Positions 32,869-45,388 of a stretch of DNA of 64,000 bases are shown here, one piece after another. Position numbers and translations under genes: made by a program. Numbering within the stretch: the stretch's first letter is position 1; every line of letters starts with the position of its first letter. The DNA lies in NCBI RefSeq assembly GCF_030272615.1, contig NC_081406.1:401650939-401714938 (forward strand), in the 5' to 3' direction. The notes below the pieces were generated by a model, which saw nothing but the letters and a program-made list of their open reading frames with translations, was not told the origin of the DNA and searched no databases. The stretch is from Cryptomeria japonica. Its lineage: Eukaryota; Streptophyta; Pinopsida; Cupressales; Cupressaceae.

Positions 32869-34920
32869 ACAGCTACCCAAGATTCAATCAACTGAACCAA
32901 TATAATAAAATGCAATTTACAAAACTGGTATATTGTCAGTGTGTCACTCTAGTCTGCAAGACAGTTATGTAACCATGAAAAGCCATTAGAAGAATCAATC
33001 TGCATACTTGCAATAAGTGTTCCCATTGGAAAGGTAAAGCTGCAAGCAGCGTAAAAGAAGCTGAACTCATCACGATCTTGTGAACAAGAAGTTTTGATTA
33101 ATTAAAAATAGGTTTTTGAAAGGAATCCGGAATCTTGTTACAAAGCAGGAGAAAGATAAAGCATTAAAAAGGCTTGTGAACAAGAAATTAAAAGAACTTA
33201 ATCCAGTGAAATACACTAGTACATCAAGGTGTTTAACTAATCCACACATCATTTTCAATTAATCCACAATGTTTCATGAGGGAATTGATTGTAATGCCCA
33301 TGAATCTAAACAGAAAAATAAAAAAACAACGAGAATTCAATCAAATTTGAAATCAATGGTAATATGCCATAATATGAGATCAAAATTAAAATTTCGATTT
33401 ACTCCCAATTCACCTTCAACTTAATTTATTATATAACATTAACCATTTGCAGATTAAGGCATCCTTTGTCAAATTGCTTTGTAAACCAGGTCTATTCTCG
33501 TAATGTTCATAACCCCAGAGGCATGAGCTTTGAGAAAACTCCTCTGGTTGCAAAATTGCTATATGTAACCATGTTCATGTAGATGAGGTTACCAAGATAA
33601 GATGTGGCTAAGAGATACCAGGGATTCTCAAACTGAATGTCTACCTGAAATTTATTGGTTGGACTCAACATATAAGAATTCATCAAGGATATTATGTTAT
33701 AGTGGTCATTGAGAAATATGTTGTGAGAAACAATATGAAGTTTGAGAAGGGTTTTGTTACTTTTGTATGAAAGAACGATTGGCCTTTGTCATGTCACTGG
33801 CTTAAGCAGTGGAAGATTTGTTACGAATATTGGCTACGAGTAGTAGGTGAGAGTTGCAAGAACTAACCGCTGATTTATAAGAATTGTTGGGTTGCATATT
33901 ATTTATGATGCAAATAATATAAATTCACTCAAAAGCTCATAAACACACGGAACATATGCAGGTACAAGAGGGAGAATGGCATTCGAGATTGGACTGTTGG
34001 CGTCACAGAATGGTATGTAAACATGGTTCCACTATATCTCTGTTATAGTTTAGGCAGCCAATTCGTACAGGCCTGAATTTATAAACTTCCAGTTAGATTC
34101 CAATGTTGAGACACTGGTAAAACTAAATAAAATACAAGGTTTAGTGTGATGAAACTTTAAGGGATGTTTGACGATTTAACCAAGCCTACTGTGTCATTAG
34201 TATAATGGGGTAAATCATTCGACAGAGTTCAGGAAGGCTCGAGAATTAGAAATTGTAAACTGAAGAACAAAAGTTGAAGAAGAGAAAGCTAAAGCACTAG
34301 GAGTTAATTTGATTGGCTAAATTCTATCAACATTCTGAATTTCCAGAGCATAAAGATTTGGAAGTAACATTCCAAAAACATCGACGGAAAGCTACAGTCC
34401 TCAAACAGAGCCTTCGATAGATACAATTTTACCCATATTTATGTTTGAGGAAGTTGAAGCATCAGAGAATTGAACAATTTTGACAGAGGATTTGGGCGAA
34501 CATCAAAATACGAGAAGATTTAACTGAGAGACCAGAAAGGGATAAAAGTGAAATGCGTAAACCATATTTCAAATGCATATAAATACACTAAGGATATCAA
34601 TTGAATTGAATTAAAGGAAAAGGAATACCTGTGAAAGAAAAGAAATACCTGTGCACAAGGACAATTTGCAGGCTGAATGCGTAGAGGGTTAAATTGTCCT
34701 CCCTTTAACCTAAAGAAGGAGTGGGGGCGTATAATCTAGAAGGAGTGGGGGCGTATAATCTAGAAGAATTCCGGGCCTTCTATGCCTTCTATAACACGCA
34801 ACTAGAGACTTAGAGACTTCGGACATTAAGCTTATTTCCCCAACAAGAAATAAAAACAAAAAACTTAGCGGATAATAATTAGCGGGAAAGGTGCATGTGC
34901 ATCTTGTCCCCATCATCGGT
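32869..34920 (-). promoter_or_regulatory. 5' flank of the TIC20-type gene; possible untranslated exon
   Basis: No transposon boundary is visible here, so this is probably native upstream sequence. On the minus strand a candidate non-coding exon ends at a splice-donor-like GCACAG|GTATTTC near 34650. The acceptor could be just before the start codon (GGTTCAG near 32897). A 24-bp unit containing GGAGTGGGGGCGTATAATC is duplicated in tandem at about 34716-34763. A 68-codon open frame at 34710-34916 is not supported as a gene. Confidence 0.3.
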
Positions 34921-34929
34921 ATATACCTT

Positions 34930-37900
34930 TTTTTTCAAGGGTTTCCAATTTTACACATAATTTTAAGTCATGCTTCTAACACACTTTTTTAACTTATCTA
35001 GTATCTTTTTGCCCCCGGCATAGAATTTTCTCAACATTTTTCAAATTTTTAAAAACATTTTTTGAATCCAATATATGATTATTTCTGACTTTCATTTATT
35101 TGAATAACTAATGATTTTAGGTTTAATTAGTTCCTATCAATGGGCTGCTCTTAACAAATAATATATAATTTTTTTATATTAAATTTTATTTTGTCTTGAT
35201 TAAAATATAGATGTAATTTGTTTAACAATATATTATTAAAAATTTAATTTCCTTCAATCTAATTGACTCAAAACGTCTATCTAATATAGAAGAATAATAT
35301 GAAAAAATCATGATTTTGAACTATGCCCTTTAAATATTTTAAAAGTTTTAATAAAAAATTTCCCCCCTCTTATTTGGCTCTTCGACGTCTAGATAAATAC
35401 ATTTTTTTAGAGATGTTAGTGGCACCATGTCCGCTTCAAGTTGCACACACTTTTGTTCTATTAACATAAGGAACAAATTTTATTACATAATGAAATCTCT
35501 ACAAAATATCCAACTAGAAATGAAAATATAAAATGTTAGTTTCTTTTCTTTCATGCAAGTATACCTTTAATCTTAGATATTGCAAAATGGAAGCAATGTC
35601 AATCATGGAAGCAATTGACAAAAAGATTTTAATTTATTGTTTGTTCCAATAGTTTTTGCAAAAAAAATGAATAGTGATATGTCTTTGAAATGTATTGTCA
35701 TGGTAACAAGGAATAAAATGTAGTTTGCATTTATCTTTGTGGCTGATAAAAGAGGAAAAATAAGTTGCTGAGGAAGAAGTTGTTCTAGGTTAAGCTTTCA
35801 CTGATTGTTATCACTGAGGATGAGAAATAGATGTTTGTTATTAGTAGATAGTATGCACTACAACTCTTTGAAAATATTTTGTGCTAGTCAATGTGTGTGA
35901 AGTTGATTTACAATTAGTGAAGTTTTAAATAATGTACAATGATATTTTTTCTTATATTTGAATATCAATGTTAGTATGATAGTTTAATGGTTCTATTTTA
36001 TTTCAATATAATCAATCTTGCTTTATTTTCTAGTTGCGTGATAAGGCTCATAATTCTATATGTGCTTCCTTGGTCGTTTAGTTAGCCAAGCTATGTACAG
36101 AGATGGTTGATTGTAACTCTTCTTTCTTTACCACTTTACCTTTCATTCAGAGCATTCAATGTTTAAGGCCTCTACGGCTCAAATATTTTGTCATCAAGGC
36201 TCTTACACTTATGTTTTAAGTTTAGTTTTAGTTTTTCTATTTGGGATCATTTGTAGATTTTAATATGTAGCTACTCAAGTTGAAAAATGAGTTAGCTTAT
36301 TTAATTTTTTGAAACTAGCAATTGACATTAAGTTAATCTTTAGGTTGCTTTATTTATGTTTCTTTTGTCATTGGGAAATATGGTGAAAAATAAAAAATCA
36401 ACAACGTAGTATTATCATAGCTTGACAAGTTCCAAAGCCCTTTCTACATAGTGTAGATGTTGTTGTTGACCACCATATGCATTATGTGAACTACATTCTC
36501 CAGCATGTGAAAGTTTCTAGGCACTTGGTGAAGGTCAAGAGAGAATAATGTTTAACTTACATGTAAATCTTGTTATAAATAGAACATTCCTAGGGAACTA
36601 ATGCAGATAAAGGTATTTGCCCTATAAGTTAACTCTAATAAAATTCCAAAGAATAAAAACAAAAACAAAAAATAGTTAAATAGAATTCCATCTCTTCAGT
36701 TCAACAATACCAAAATTAATACAGAGCCAAAAACTAAGTAAAAAAAATCACGAACTTCTTTCCTAAATCCACGCCTCCAAAGCCAAAAAAAATTGTAAAC
36801 AATTAGGCCCCCACCTCACCACTAACAACACAACACACCGAAAATAGGATTGATGCCTCAAAAAAGTGAAGAAACAAAAACAAACTAAAAATAGGGACTG
36901 TAATAGATGGAAAATTAGGCTTTCACAAGTTATGCTTTGTAAACTAGGAAATGACCTAACTTTCACATAAATCACATTAAAAGGAGGATGAATGCAATAG
37001 ATCCATCCTCAATTATAATAAGAAGAGGGTTGAATGTTTATTATAATCCTATTCCCCTTTTGTTTGAGTTGAAAATGTAATTGAAAAGATGTAAATTGAA
37101 TGTCAAATCTAAAGTAATAAGGTACATGCATGAACTAGAAAATTGGACTAATCATGCTAACCTATAACGAAACAAAAACTTCACAACAAGTATAAAAAAG
37201 GAAGGAGAATCTGATTGTGCACATGTAATTGAAATCTGGGGTTGAACTGAGAGGATTGGGGCACTCAGACTAGGGTGTCCAACACTTTGGTCTAAAAATA
37301 TGAATTCCAATGCAATCCGAGAGAAACCCTGTCAAATTTGAACCTGTTTTGGGAGGACTATGGCACTCCAAAATGCCCTAGTTTGGACCATGGTTCCCTA
37401 AAGAGCCCCGATACAAGAACTTTCAACTAAAATTTGGTTGGATGCTCTTTTTTTGGGTCCTGATGTTGTTTTGGTCTTCCCAACCCAATTGAGTACTTGT
37501 AGCTACACACAAGAGGAAAGAAAGGGGGTTGTGGATAGGGGTTTGCCTTATGCCAAACCCTAGGTTTTGAATTAACCCTAATTGAAATATAAATCAAACT
37601 TGAACTAAATTGGAAAAGCTTGCCTTTTGAGGGCAAGACTAAAATGCTTGAATGTAGATTATTATACCTTCAATAGGTGATGCAATGCTTTTAGGATAAG
37701 TTCCCCATGTGTTTATGCAATAACATGATAAATCACATAAAATATATCATGAAATCATAATTGAAACATAATATGAAGATGCCTTGATGTATTTTTGTTG
37801 CTCCTTGAATTAGATCTATCTTGAGGAAGAAGAATTTCTCTTGAATTGATGATAATGTTAGCATATGATTAGATAATGAAAATGAATTGCGAGGGATGCC

Positions 37901-38016
37901 TTATATCGGGATTTCATAATTAAAATCACATTTACGCCAACTTAGAATTGATATATTTTTGCACGGAGCTAGATTTGAATAGGGTAAGACCACTCAATTA
38001 AGTTCCTGAAATTCGG
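34930..38016. other. No gene seen
   Basis: AT-rich sequence. A 70-codon frame at 36763-36975 and another at 37427-37636 show no recognisable family. The part from about 36600 onward has the look of old LTR sequence, but I found no paired copy. Confidence 0.4.
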
Positions 38017-38017
38017 A

Positions 38018-38068
38018 GAAAAAAGTTCGAGACTAGGTAGTATACTACCTAGTCTGACCAACTTTTTT
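38018..38068. repeat. Long palindrome with a perfect 26-bp core
   Basis: The core 38030-38055 is a perfect palindrome (half-site AGACTAGGTAGTA, centre at TATA). After a short mismatch on each side, outer arms GAAAAAAGTT and AACTTTTTTTC also pair, making a hairpin about 50 bp long. Confidence 0.9.
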
Positions 38069-38376
38069 TCAATTTTCTAGGGATGTGATCTATCATGATT
38101 TTAATGCTAAGTCCATCATGATGGCTCAAACCAAGATGTGTAGATATGCAAAATATGCTTTTAGAGTTGAAATTAGGGTAAGATTAGGATTAAATAATAA
38201 AGGGCACACCAAGAATTAAGGGCCCAAATAAAAGTGTGATGATGTAATAAAATGAAATATGACCCATAATGTTGATTTTATAAAGGTCCTATGATGCATA
38301 GATGAAAGGGAAAGGGGTAAGTGCAAGGTAATGGGTCACAAATTGGCAGAAGTCCGCACGTTGGAAAAAATGCTCT

Positions 38377-38510
38377 TAGAAACGGGGGCCCATTTTTGCT
38401 TCAGGCCCCCGAGGCAAAAAGTAATAGGGGTCCAAGGCGAAACTAAATAGGACCCCATTTTTTTCTTAAATGGGGGCCCGCTTGAAAACAAAATGGGGCC
38501 CCCGTTTCTA
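38377..38510. repeat. Inverted repeat with G/C runs
   Basis: Arm 38377-38396 (TAGAAACGGGGGCCCATTTT) is the inverse complement of 38490-38510 apart from one extra G. A smaller nested pair (GACCCCATTT and AAATGGGGG) lies inside. It looks like a fold-back element or MITE-like unit. No target duplication identified. Confidence 0.8.
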
Positions 38511-38819
38511 AATCCGATTTTACCCCTTTTGGGGGGGCACATTTTGTCATTTTCACCCACAAAAAGTGAGAACAGTAGATCAAAAATGAGCCCCTGTGTT
38601 GTGGACTCCATTTCAAGCCTCCACCACTATCCGAGGTACATATTCAATCATCCATTTTCACATTTTGTAATTTTATTGTATATTTTTCCTGTTTTTGGGG
38701 TATTATTTAAGTTTTTCTTGGTATTATTTAAGTTTTTTTTTAAAGTAGCCTATAAGTAAATTTGTTTTTACATTTTTAAATTCTTAATTTTGATCTAAAA
38801 TATTCTTGAACAGTTAACC

Positions 38820-39095
38820 CTAAACCCTAAATCAAAATCAACAAATCTACAAATCAAAACCAAATCTAGATAGTTAACAAAACAAAATATCAAATTTACA
38901 AGATACAAGATATCTCACAAACATCAAAACCAAAACCAAATCAAAACAAAACTGAAAGTAAATGGAAATCAAAACCCAAACCAAATCGAAACAAAACTGA
39001 AACTAAATGGAAATCAAAACCAAATCCAAATCCAAACCAAACCAAACCGAAACTAAATGGATGTATCAAAACTAAAACCAAAACCAAATATTCAT
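38820..39095. repeat. A/C-rich low-complexity tract
   Basis: About 275 bp with almost no G or T, built from variants of CAAAACCAAA and 'ctgaaactaaatggaaatc'. The strand bias is strong. Confidence 0.8.
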
Positions 39096-39154
39096 TTGGA
39101 ATTAGCCAATTGACCTAGTCAAATTATTATTGATTTGATAACTATTTTCCTATT

Positions 39155-39656
39155 ATTCCATGACATGACATAATAGGACCAATTATGCACCTATTATGGC
39201 ATGTCATTACATAAGAGGACATATTATGCCATCATGTCATATTAAGGCATGCCACGACATAATAGGAATATAGTAGGGCATGGCATAATAGGACACATTA
39301 TGCCATGATGGCAAATTATGTTCCTATTATGCCATGTCATGGTATGATAGGACCAACTATGGACCTATTATGCCATGTCATGGCATAATAGGACACATTA
39401 TGTAATGATGGCATAATATGTCCTATTATGCCATGAAATTGCATAATAGGTCCATAGTTGGTCATGTCATACCATGACATGCCATAATAGGTCCCATTAT
39501 GCCATGAAATGGCACAATAGGACCATTTATGCCATGTCATGGCATAAAGGTCCTATTATGGTCCTATTGTGCCATTTCATGGTATGATAGGACCAATTAT
39601 GGACTTATTATGCCATGTCATGGCATAATAGGACCTATTATGCCATTATAAAAAAT
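39155..39656. repeat. Array of short palindromes, block 1
   Basis: Repeats of a palindrome with half-site TATTATGCCATG (then A/T and its complement), joined by AGGACC and variants such as 'aggtccatagttggtc'. Units are inverted with respect to each other as well as internally palindromic, so orientation is ambiguous. Spacing is irregular at roughly 30-40 bp. Confidence 0.9.
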
Positions 39657-40359
39657 GTTGCATATTGCTCCATGTTGTCTCAAAAATGTAATCCTGACAT
39701 CAAAAACCATACTAGAACTATCAAGATCTTTCCATTGAGATATGTTAGTTTTCTCACCAATCATATACCATCTACATGCAAGATAGTCAATGAATTCATG
39801 AAATCCATAGTGAAAACTACTGAGACATCAAGAGACTTTACTTGTAGTAAGATTTGATCCACTATAGTAAATTTTAATTCATCTTTCAATATTGAATTTG
39901 TGATACTTGGGTTAAATGTTTCTAGAAATTATTTTTTTAGGTATTGGGCCTTTCAACCAATAAACGAAAAAATTTAACCACTTCTAGCAAGCCACCATTC
40001 CAATTCTTTAAATTGAAGATATGTACCAAAATTATTCTTAATCCTCATTAGGCAATACAAAAGTGACCACTATTAGTTATCGATACCTTTCTAGTGCCTT
40101 GGATCATTTTTAGGTGACCATGTGGCCTTTTGGGCTATTCTAGTGGGTTATGGGAAGTCAAAATAATAGGAGAGATGCATTTTAAATTTTATGGATTAGA
40201 CAAAATCCATAATTAAAACCACAATTTGAGCTACTGGACAAATGTTGGGGTAACTAAAAATTCATTTTAGAAGAGGGAAATCCAAATGTATAACCTTAAG
40301 TAATTAACATTATGAGCTTCAAATTTTAGATATCAAAGTTTAGGCTTAGGTTTATGCCA
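39657..40359. other. Spacer between palindrome arrays, no gene
   Basis: About 700 bp without the palindrome and without supported coding sequence. Confidence 0.5.
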
Positions 40360-40817
40360 TGCCATGGCATAAAGGTCCTATTATGGTCCTATTATGCCAT
40401 GTCATGGTATGATAGGACCAATTAATGGCATATTAGGATAGATTATTCCATGATGACATAATATGTCATATTATGCCATGACATTGCATAATAGGTCCAT
40501 AGTTGGTCCTATTATATCACGCCATGGCATAATAGGACCTATTATGCCATGACGACACAATAAGTCCTATTATGCCATGACATTGCATAATAGTCCACCT
40601 ACTATGCCATCATGGAATAATAGGTCCATAATAGGACTTATTAAGCCATGACATGACATGATTTTCTCGACTTGCCAACTTCATCATCTAATTCATCTAA
40701 TTCATCTCCAACGCTGAAGTACTAATTCAACATGTTTACGTAGTATGATAGGACCTATTATATCATGTCATGGCATAATAGGACCTATTATGCCATGATG
40801 ACATAATAAGTCCTATT
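40360..40817. repeat. Array of short palindromes, blocks 2 and 3
   Basis: The same unit as block 1 at 40360-40640 and again at 40738-40817. A stretch of about 60 bp ('ggcataaaggtcctattatggtcctatt' and onward) is nearly identical between 39539 and 40366, showing that the blocks arose by duplication. The LTR of element A begins at 40818 in the middle of the array, so A inserted into it. Confidence 0.9.
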
Positions 40818-41984
40818 TGTAATACCCTAAAAACGGTCATCTAAACCATGGGCCCCTAATCTCGACAACATCACCAAGGTCCTAACCAAAGGCAATTAAA
40901 TCAATCTTGAGCACACAATTAATTAATTCTTTAATCATCAAATGTCACATGGCAAATCAAATACTCAATATTAATTAAATATTTATTTAATTAATTGAAT
41001 CATTCCAAGAATATCATTTTGATCAATTATCCTATTTTAATTTATTAAATATCCTTGCATATTTAATTAATTAATAAATTTGTCATTTAATCATAAAAAA
41101 GGAATTAATTTATTACAAAAGAGGAATTAATCACAAAGCAAGAGTTAAATTGAAAATAAAATAAAAGAATTGAATTGAGAGAAATCAAACTCGAGATATT
41201 ATTTCTTTTTCTAAATTGAGATTAACTTGAAATCAAAAAAGCAATTAAAAGGAATTTAATCATTCTCGAAAATTGGAACTCAGAGCTTTTGAGAAAAAGA
41301 AGTTCAGTTGCATTGAAAAGACTCTTTTCTTGAATAAATCAAAGAATTGCCTATTTTTATCTCAAGTGCATGGAATTAATTAATTCTTATTTCTAATGCA
41401 ACTCGAACTTATAATCTGAATGCATTTCAATTAAACTATAATTGGAATCTATCTCAAGGTTAACTGAATTTGATTTCTCAATTATTTCAATTAATCCTAA
41501 ATTGTGTTTTTTCTTGATCTCTCTTGTAATTCTCTATAAATTCAGCCTTCAGCTCTCTTTCAAAACACCCTAGAGATTTGTTATTATACACTTTTTGCTC
41601 TGGAGTCATTGAATATATTGTGCTTGCTTTTTGAGATTATTGCATCTTAGATTAGCTTTTATTCATATTTAGCTTATTCATGATTGCTTGAATCCATTAT
41701 TGCTTGAATCCATATTGCTTGAATCGTTCATCCATCTTGCATCCATTTAGCTTTATATCATACTCATATAGATTAAATCCTTCATCTTGGTGTAGTCTAT
41801 TCATTGGTATTGCTTATACTAATCTGAGAGCAATCTTATACTCGCATCTTTTAGAAGGAAATTAGTCAATTTGTTACATGGTTTTCATATTCATGCTTAT
41901 ATCTGTCTAACCATACATGTAATGACTTAATTGAAGTGTTGTGTCTTGCAGCTATCAGACTTATTCCACTTTTTCACACACACA
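40818..41984 (+). repeat. 5' LTR of element A
   Basis: About 1.17 kb, TGTAATACCC...CACACACA, with TTAATTAA-rich stretches and a TATA box at 41534-41540 (CTCTATAAATTCAGCC), a plausible RNA polymerase II start about 30 bp downstream. The end is placed just before the primer site. Confidence 0.8.
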
Positions 41985-41988
41985 TCTC

Positions 41989-42006
41989 TGGCGCCCACCG
42001 TGGGGC
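41989..42006 (+). promoter_or_regulatory. Primer-binding site of element A
   Basis: TGGCGCCCACCGTGGGGC, a primer site seen in plant Ty3 elements; I do not assign the tRNA with certainty. Confidence 0.85.
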
Positions 42007-44187
42007 AGAAGACTACTTTTTTTTTGGCCTCCAAGACTAACTGTTGATTTTTTTTTCCAAACTTTTTCCATACAGTTTTTGCATAATATCATACAACATT
42101 TCCTATATGCTAGAATGACACACTGCAATTATCGTACGATCCTATACGAATTATCGTATGAGTCGGTGAGAATTGTCATATGATTCTGTATTTTTTTGGG
42201 GTTAAAAAGCAAATTTCGTTCTTCGGGTTTTTTGTTCAATTTTGATTACATTGACGCTGACTCTGGTTGGTTATCTGTTTATCTGGAGAATTTTCATAGC
42301 CTAATCATTTTTTGCAGAATGCTTGTCGAAGACTATTCTTGTCGCATAAAGATAATATGACTACTGATTCGTTGTCTTTGTAGGTTGCCTGAGGAGATTC
42401 GAGCAAACATTGTGTATTCATTAAATTCATTTTTAGGCACCTAACTTACTATCTGGTTAAGGAACAAATCTGTATTTTGTTTTTTAAGAAAAATCTGAGA
42501 GGTAGGAGAGTATGCTCTTGTCTTTATAGACAATAAAAAATCTAGACCCTTGAGGCGTTTTCTTTAAGTTTGAGATTTGTATATCTTTAGCGGGCCTGCC
42601 CTCTCGAGGATCTAATAACTCTATAGACATTACGACCGATGAGAGGGGAATGACCTAAGTGGGAACAACTAAACACCAAGTACTCCAACCCACTATTAAA
42701 TAAACGTGATTTGATGAAAATCAAGTCAACGATAGTGCTCGGGAATAGCTCTCCTCTATACCCTTGGGTATATTAAACCTTGGTTTTCAAGGTTGGGAGA
42801 CCTCTTAATTGAGTTTATACCTCGATGCGCCAAACAGATCCCTTACTAGTTCCAATTAAAATTAGAAGCTACTTGGTTCACCTCCAAAAGGGGGGATAAT
42901 CTTTGTGCAAGAGAGATAGTAACTCTCCCAGGATACTTGTCATTTCATGCCCCCATTATCTTTCAGAGTCAACTAATACGACATTGAGAATCCATTGCGT
43001 GAAACTCAGCGGACGTATTTTGATTAGCTATTGGGTGTGTACCTGAGTCTACAAGCAAAGATTTTCTTCTCACCAATTTCCGTAGGGTTTGCATGTTGTG
43101 ATTGGAGTTATTATTCATATTACGTGTTTTCTATGTTTTCATCCCTCAAACTAAAACCGGAATACAAAAACTAGAGAAAACAAGAAACAACTCAGTGATC
43201 AAAAACTCTGTCCGTGTCAAAACTAGTCTATCCTAAGTCAAAACTCTATCCAAAACTGGTCTATCCTAGTCGAAACTCTGTCCAAAACTGGTCTATCCTA
43301 GACAAAACTCTGTTCGTGTTACAAACTAGTATACCTTAGCTGTCAAAAACTCAATCCACCTCTAAACTGCTCATCGCTAGTCAGCGATCAAAACTCAGTC
43401 CATCCCAAATCTGGTCATACTCAGTCATTGAAAACTCAGAATTTTGCCTCTATCCAGCAAACAGTCGTACGAGTCTTCTGATTTATTGTCCTGGTTCATA
43501 TTATGTGTTGTATGAAATTTCATCAGTCCTAATAGTCTGTTGTTTGAGCCTTCATTCTATGTCGTACGAGTCCTAATTGTTTGTCGTCTGGTTCTGAGAA
43601 TTGTCATTTTATCTTTAATCCTGTGTCGTACGATAAACCTTTGCATTGATCAGTCTGTCGTTCTAGACATACCCATCTGTCATATGGTACTAGGAAGCAA
43701 CTCGTACGAAACAATATTGTTATCGTCCTGAAGCTAGCATACTGTCGTCTGGTCCTGTAAAACCTATCGTACGAATCTCTGATTTTGTTAGTCCAGAATA
43801 GTCAAACTTGCCTAAAATAGTCTACAACAAGCATTAAATTGGTTATCACCATCCTGAGCATAAAACAGATCAAGACAGTGTACCTCTTCCATTTGTGTTG
43901 CACGATTTGGTCGATCATCTTTTAGCTAGTTCAATCAACTACTTATCAAACTTAAGTCACTTAGATAACATCTTATATAGGATAGATCGTTCTTGAAACC
44001 AGACTGAGTCTTAAGTCACTTCTCTCAAATCAACTTAGATAAATGTCTTATACAGGATAGATCTTTCCTAAAATCAGACTAAATCTTAGTTGCTTCTCTC
44101 AAACTATACGTTAACCGAACAACTAGCTCTGAATTTGATCTTGACTTCTACATCACAAACAGCTTTAGGTCACACCAATCAATAAAA
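42007..44187 (+). other. Leader of element A with repeated CGTACG motifs
   Basis: No gene. From 43190 to 43440 the phrase 'aaaactctgtccaaaactggtctatcctag' recurs in degenerate form. From 43460 to 43780 the phrase 'tgtcgtacgagtcct' recurs, giving five exact CGTACG sites there, plus one at 42134 and several one-base variants. Confidence 0.7.
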
Positions 44188-44514
44188 ATGCCTATTCAAA
44201 CCAGGATTTCTCGTAAGAAAGATGCCAAAGGCAAAGGGAAATCCTTTTCATATAAAGATAATCCATTTTATGAAGAGGATCCTCTGACTAATAAACCTTC
44301 ATCATCAGAGATACCAATTTATGATGAACCTTTATCTCCCACTATACCTAGAACAAAACAAAATGACGAAGACAACCTTAGTATTCATGATACCGATAAT
44401 GATTCCTCATCAAGTGAATCTAAAGCCTTTGAACCACCAGAAAAAGATATTCATAGATGTCAAAAGGATAAAGACTTCCAAAAAATGATGAAGGTTATCA
44501 TGGCTAGAGAAAAA
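44188..44514 (+). pseudogene. Gag N-terminus of element A, cut by element B
   Basis: About 109 codons from ATG 44188: a basic start (MPIQTRISRKKDAKGKGKSF), then acidic Ser-rich sequence, ending in KDFQKMMKVIMAREK where element B begins. The central capsid-like gag domain expected next is absent on the other side of B. Confidence 0.65.
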
Positions 44515-45317
44515 TGTTGGCAAATGCACACTCCAATGAGAAATTGTAGGTGATTGAAGGTTTTTTCATTGATGGCAACCTTGCAATCATATGATACCGA
44601 CAAGATTGGATACTGGCACGGGCAATGAAAAACTCTACATCGACACAGAGAACGCCGTCAATGAAAGGAAGGATACCGACACCTTGGCCGACAAGAATTT
44701 TGTTTCTAATGTATTTTGTAATTAATTGTAAAATCATTGTAAGCCGACATGGCGAGTTGTAATATGACTCATATATGTATGAGATCATAGATCATTTTGT
44801 AATAGGAAATGTGTGTGATAGGATGCGAAATAAGTAGACCTAATATGCGAACTGTAATAGGTTAAGGCTTTATGTATGTAGCAGAGCTTAAACTAGTACT
44901 AGATCTAGCATAGCAGATGCTAATCTGAAGTAGTACAAGACATTGGATTATTAAAATCCATTTTTGTAAGTCAGTGTGACTTCTTTTGTAATTGAGCAGT
45001 GAGCTCTAGGCACTTGGCCTTTCTGCATGTGCAGGCCCCTATTGTAAGAGTAATATTCCCTTATTGGCGAGTAAGTGAATATTGTGGGTCACAAATCCCA
45101 CTAAGGTTTTTCCCACACTGGGTTTCCTCGTTAAAATACTGTGTTATGGTGTGCTTCTCATGTGGTTGTTTATATTCTTGTTTACTGCATTATTTCTTGT
45201 TTATCGGTACACAGTTTTAATATGCTTTTCATGCTTTAAGTCAAGTAAATTTACTAACCGGTCAGATACTGATTCACCCCCCCCCTCTCAGTATCTTTGG
45301 GAATCCTAATCCTAACA
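44515..45317 (+). repeat. 5' LTR of element B
   Basis: 803 bp, TGTTGGCAAATG...CCTAATCCTAACA, with the CCCCCCCCCTCTCAGTA phrase near the end that is common in plant copia LTRs; element E has a matching CCCCCTCTTAGTA. Confidence 0.9.
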
Positions 45318-45319
45318 AT

Positions 45320-45331
45320 TGGTATTAGAGC
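45320..45331 (+). promoter_or_regulatory. Primer-binding site of element B
   Basis: TGGTATTAGAGC, initiator-Met type with one change, two bases after the LTR. Confidence 0.9.
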
Positions 45332-45388
45332 CTGGTCCTCTATTTTCAGAAGCCTAACAGCTTGAGGAAGATCTTGTCACCGGTAGAG

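Noticed and set aside
34710-34916. A small protein gene of 68 codons upstream of TIC20
   Set aside because: The end of the frame is a tandem 24-bp duplication and there is no recognisable family. A 5'-UTR exon is as likely.
39155-40817. CRISPR-like array
   Set aside because: The repeats are palindromic with no unique constant-length spacers, and the setting is a plant nuclear genome.
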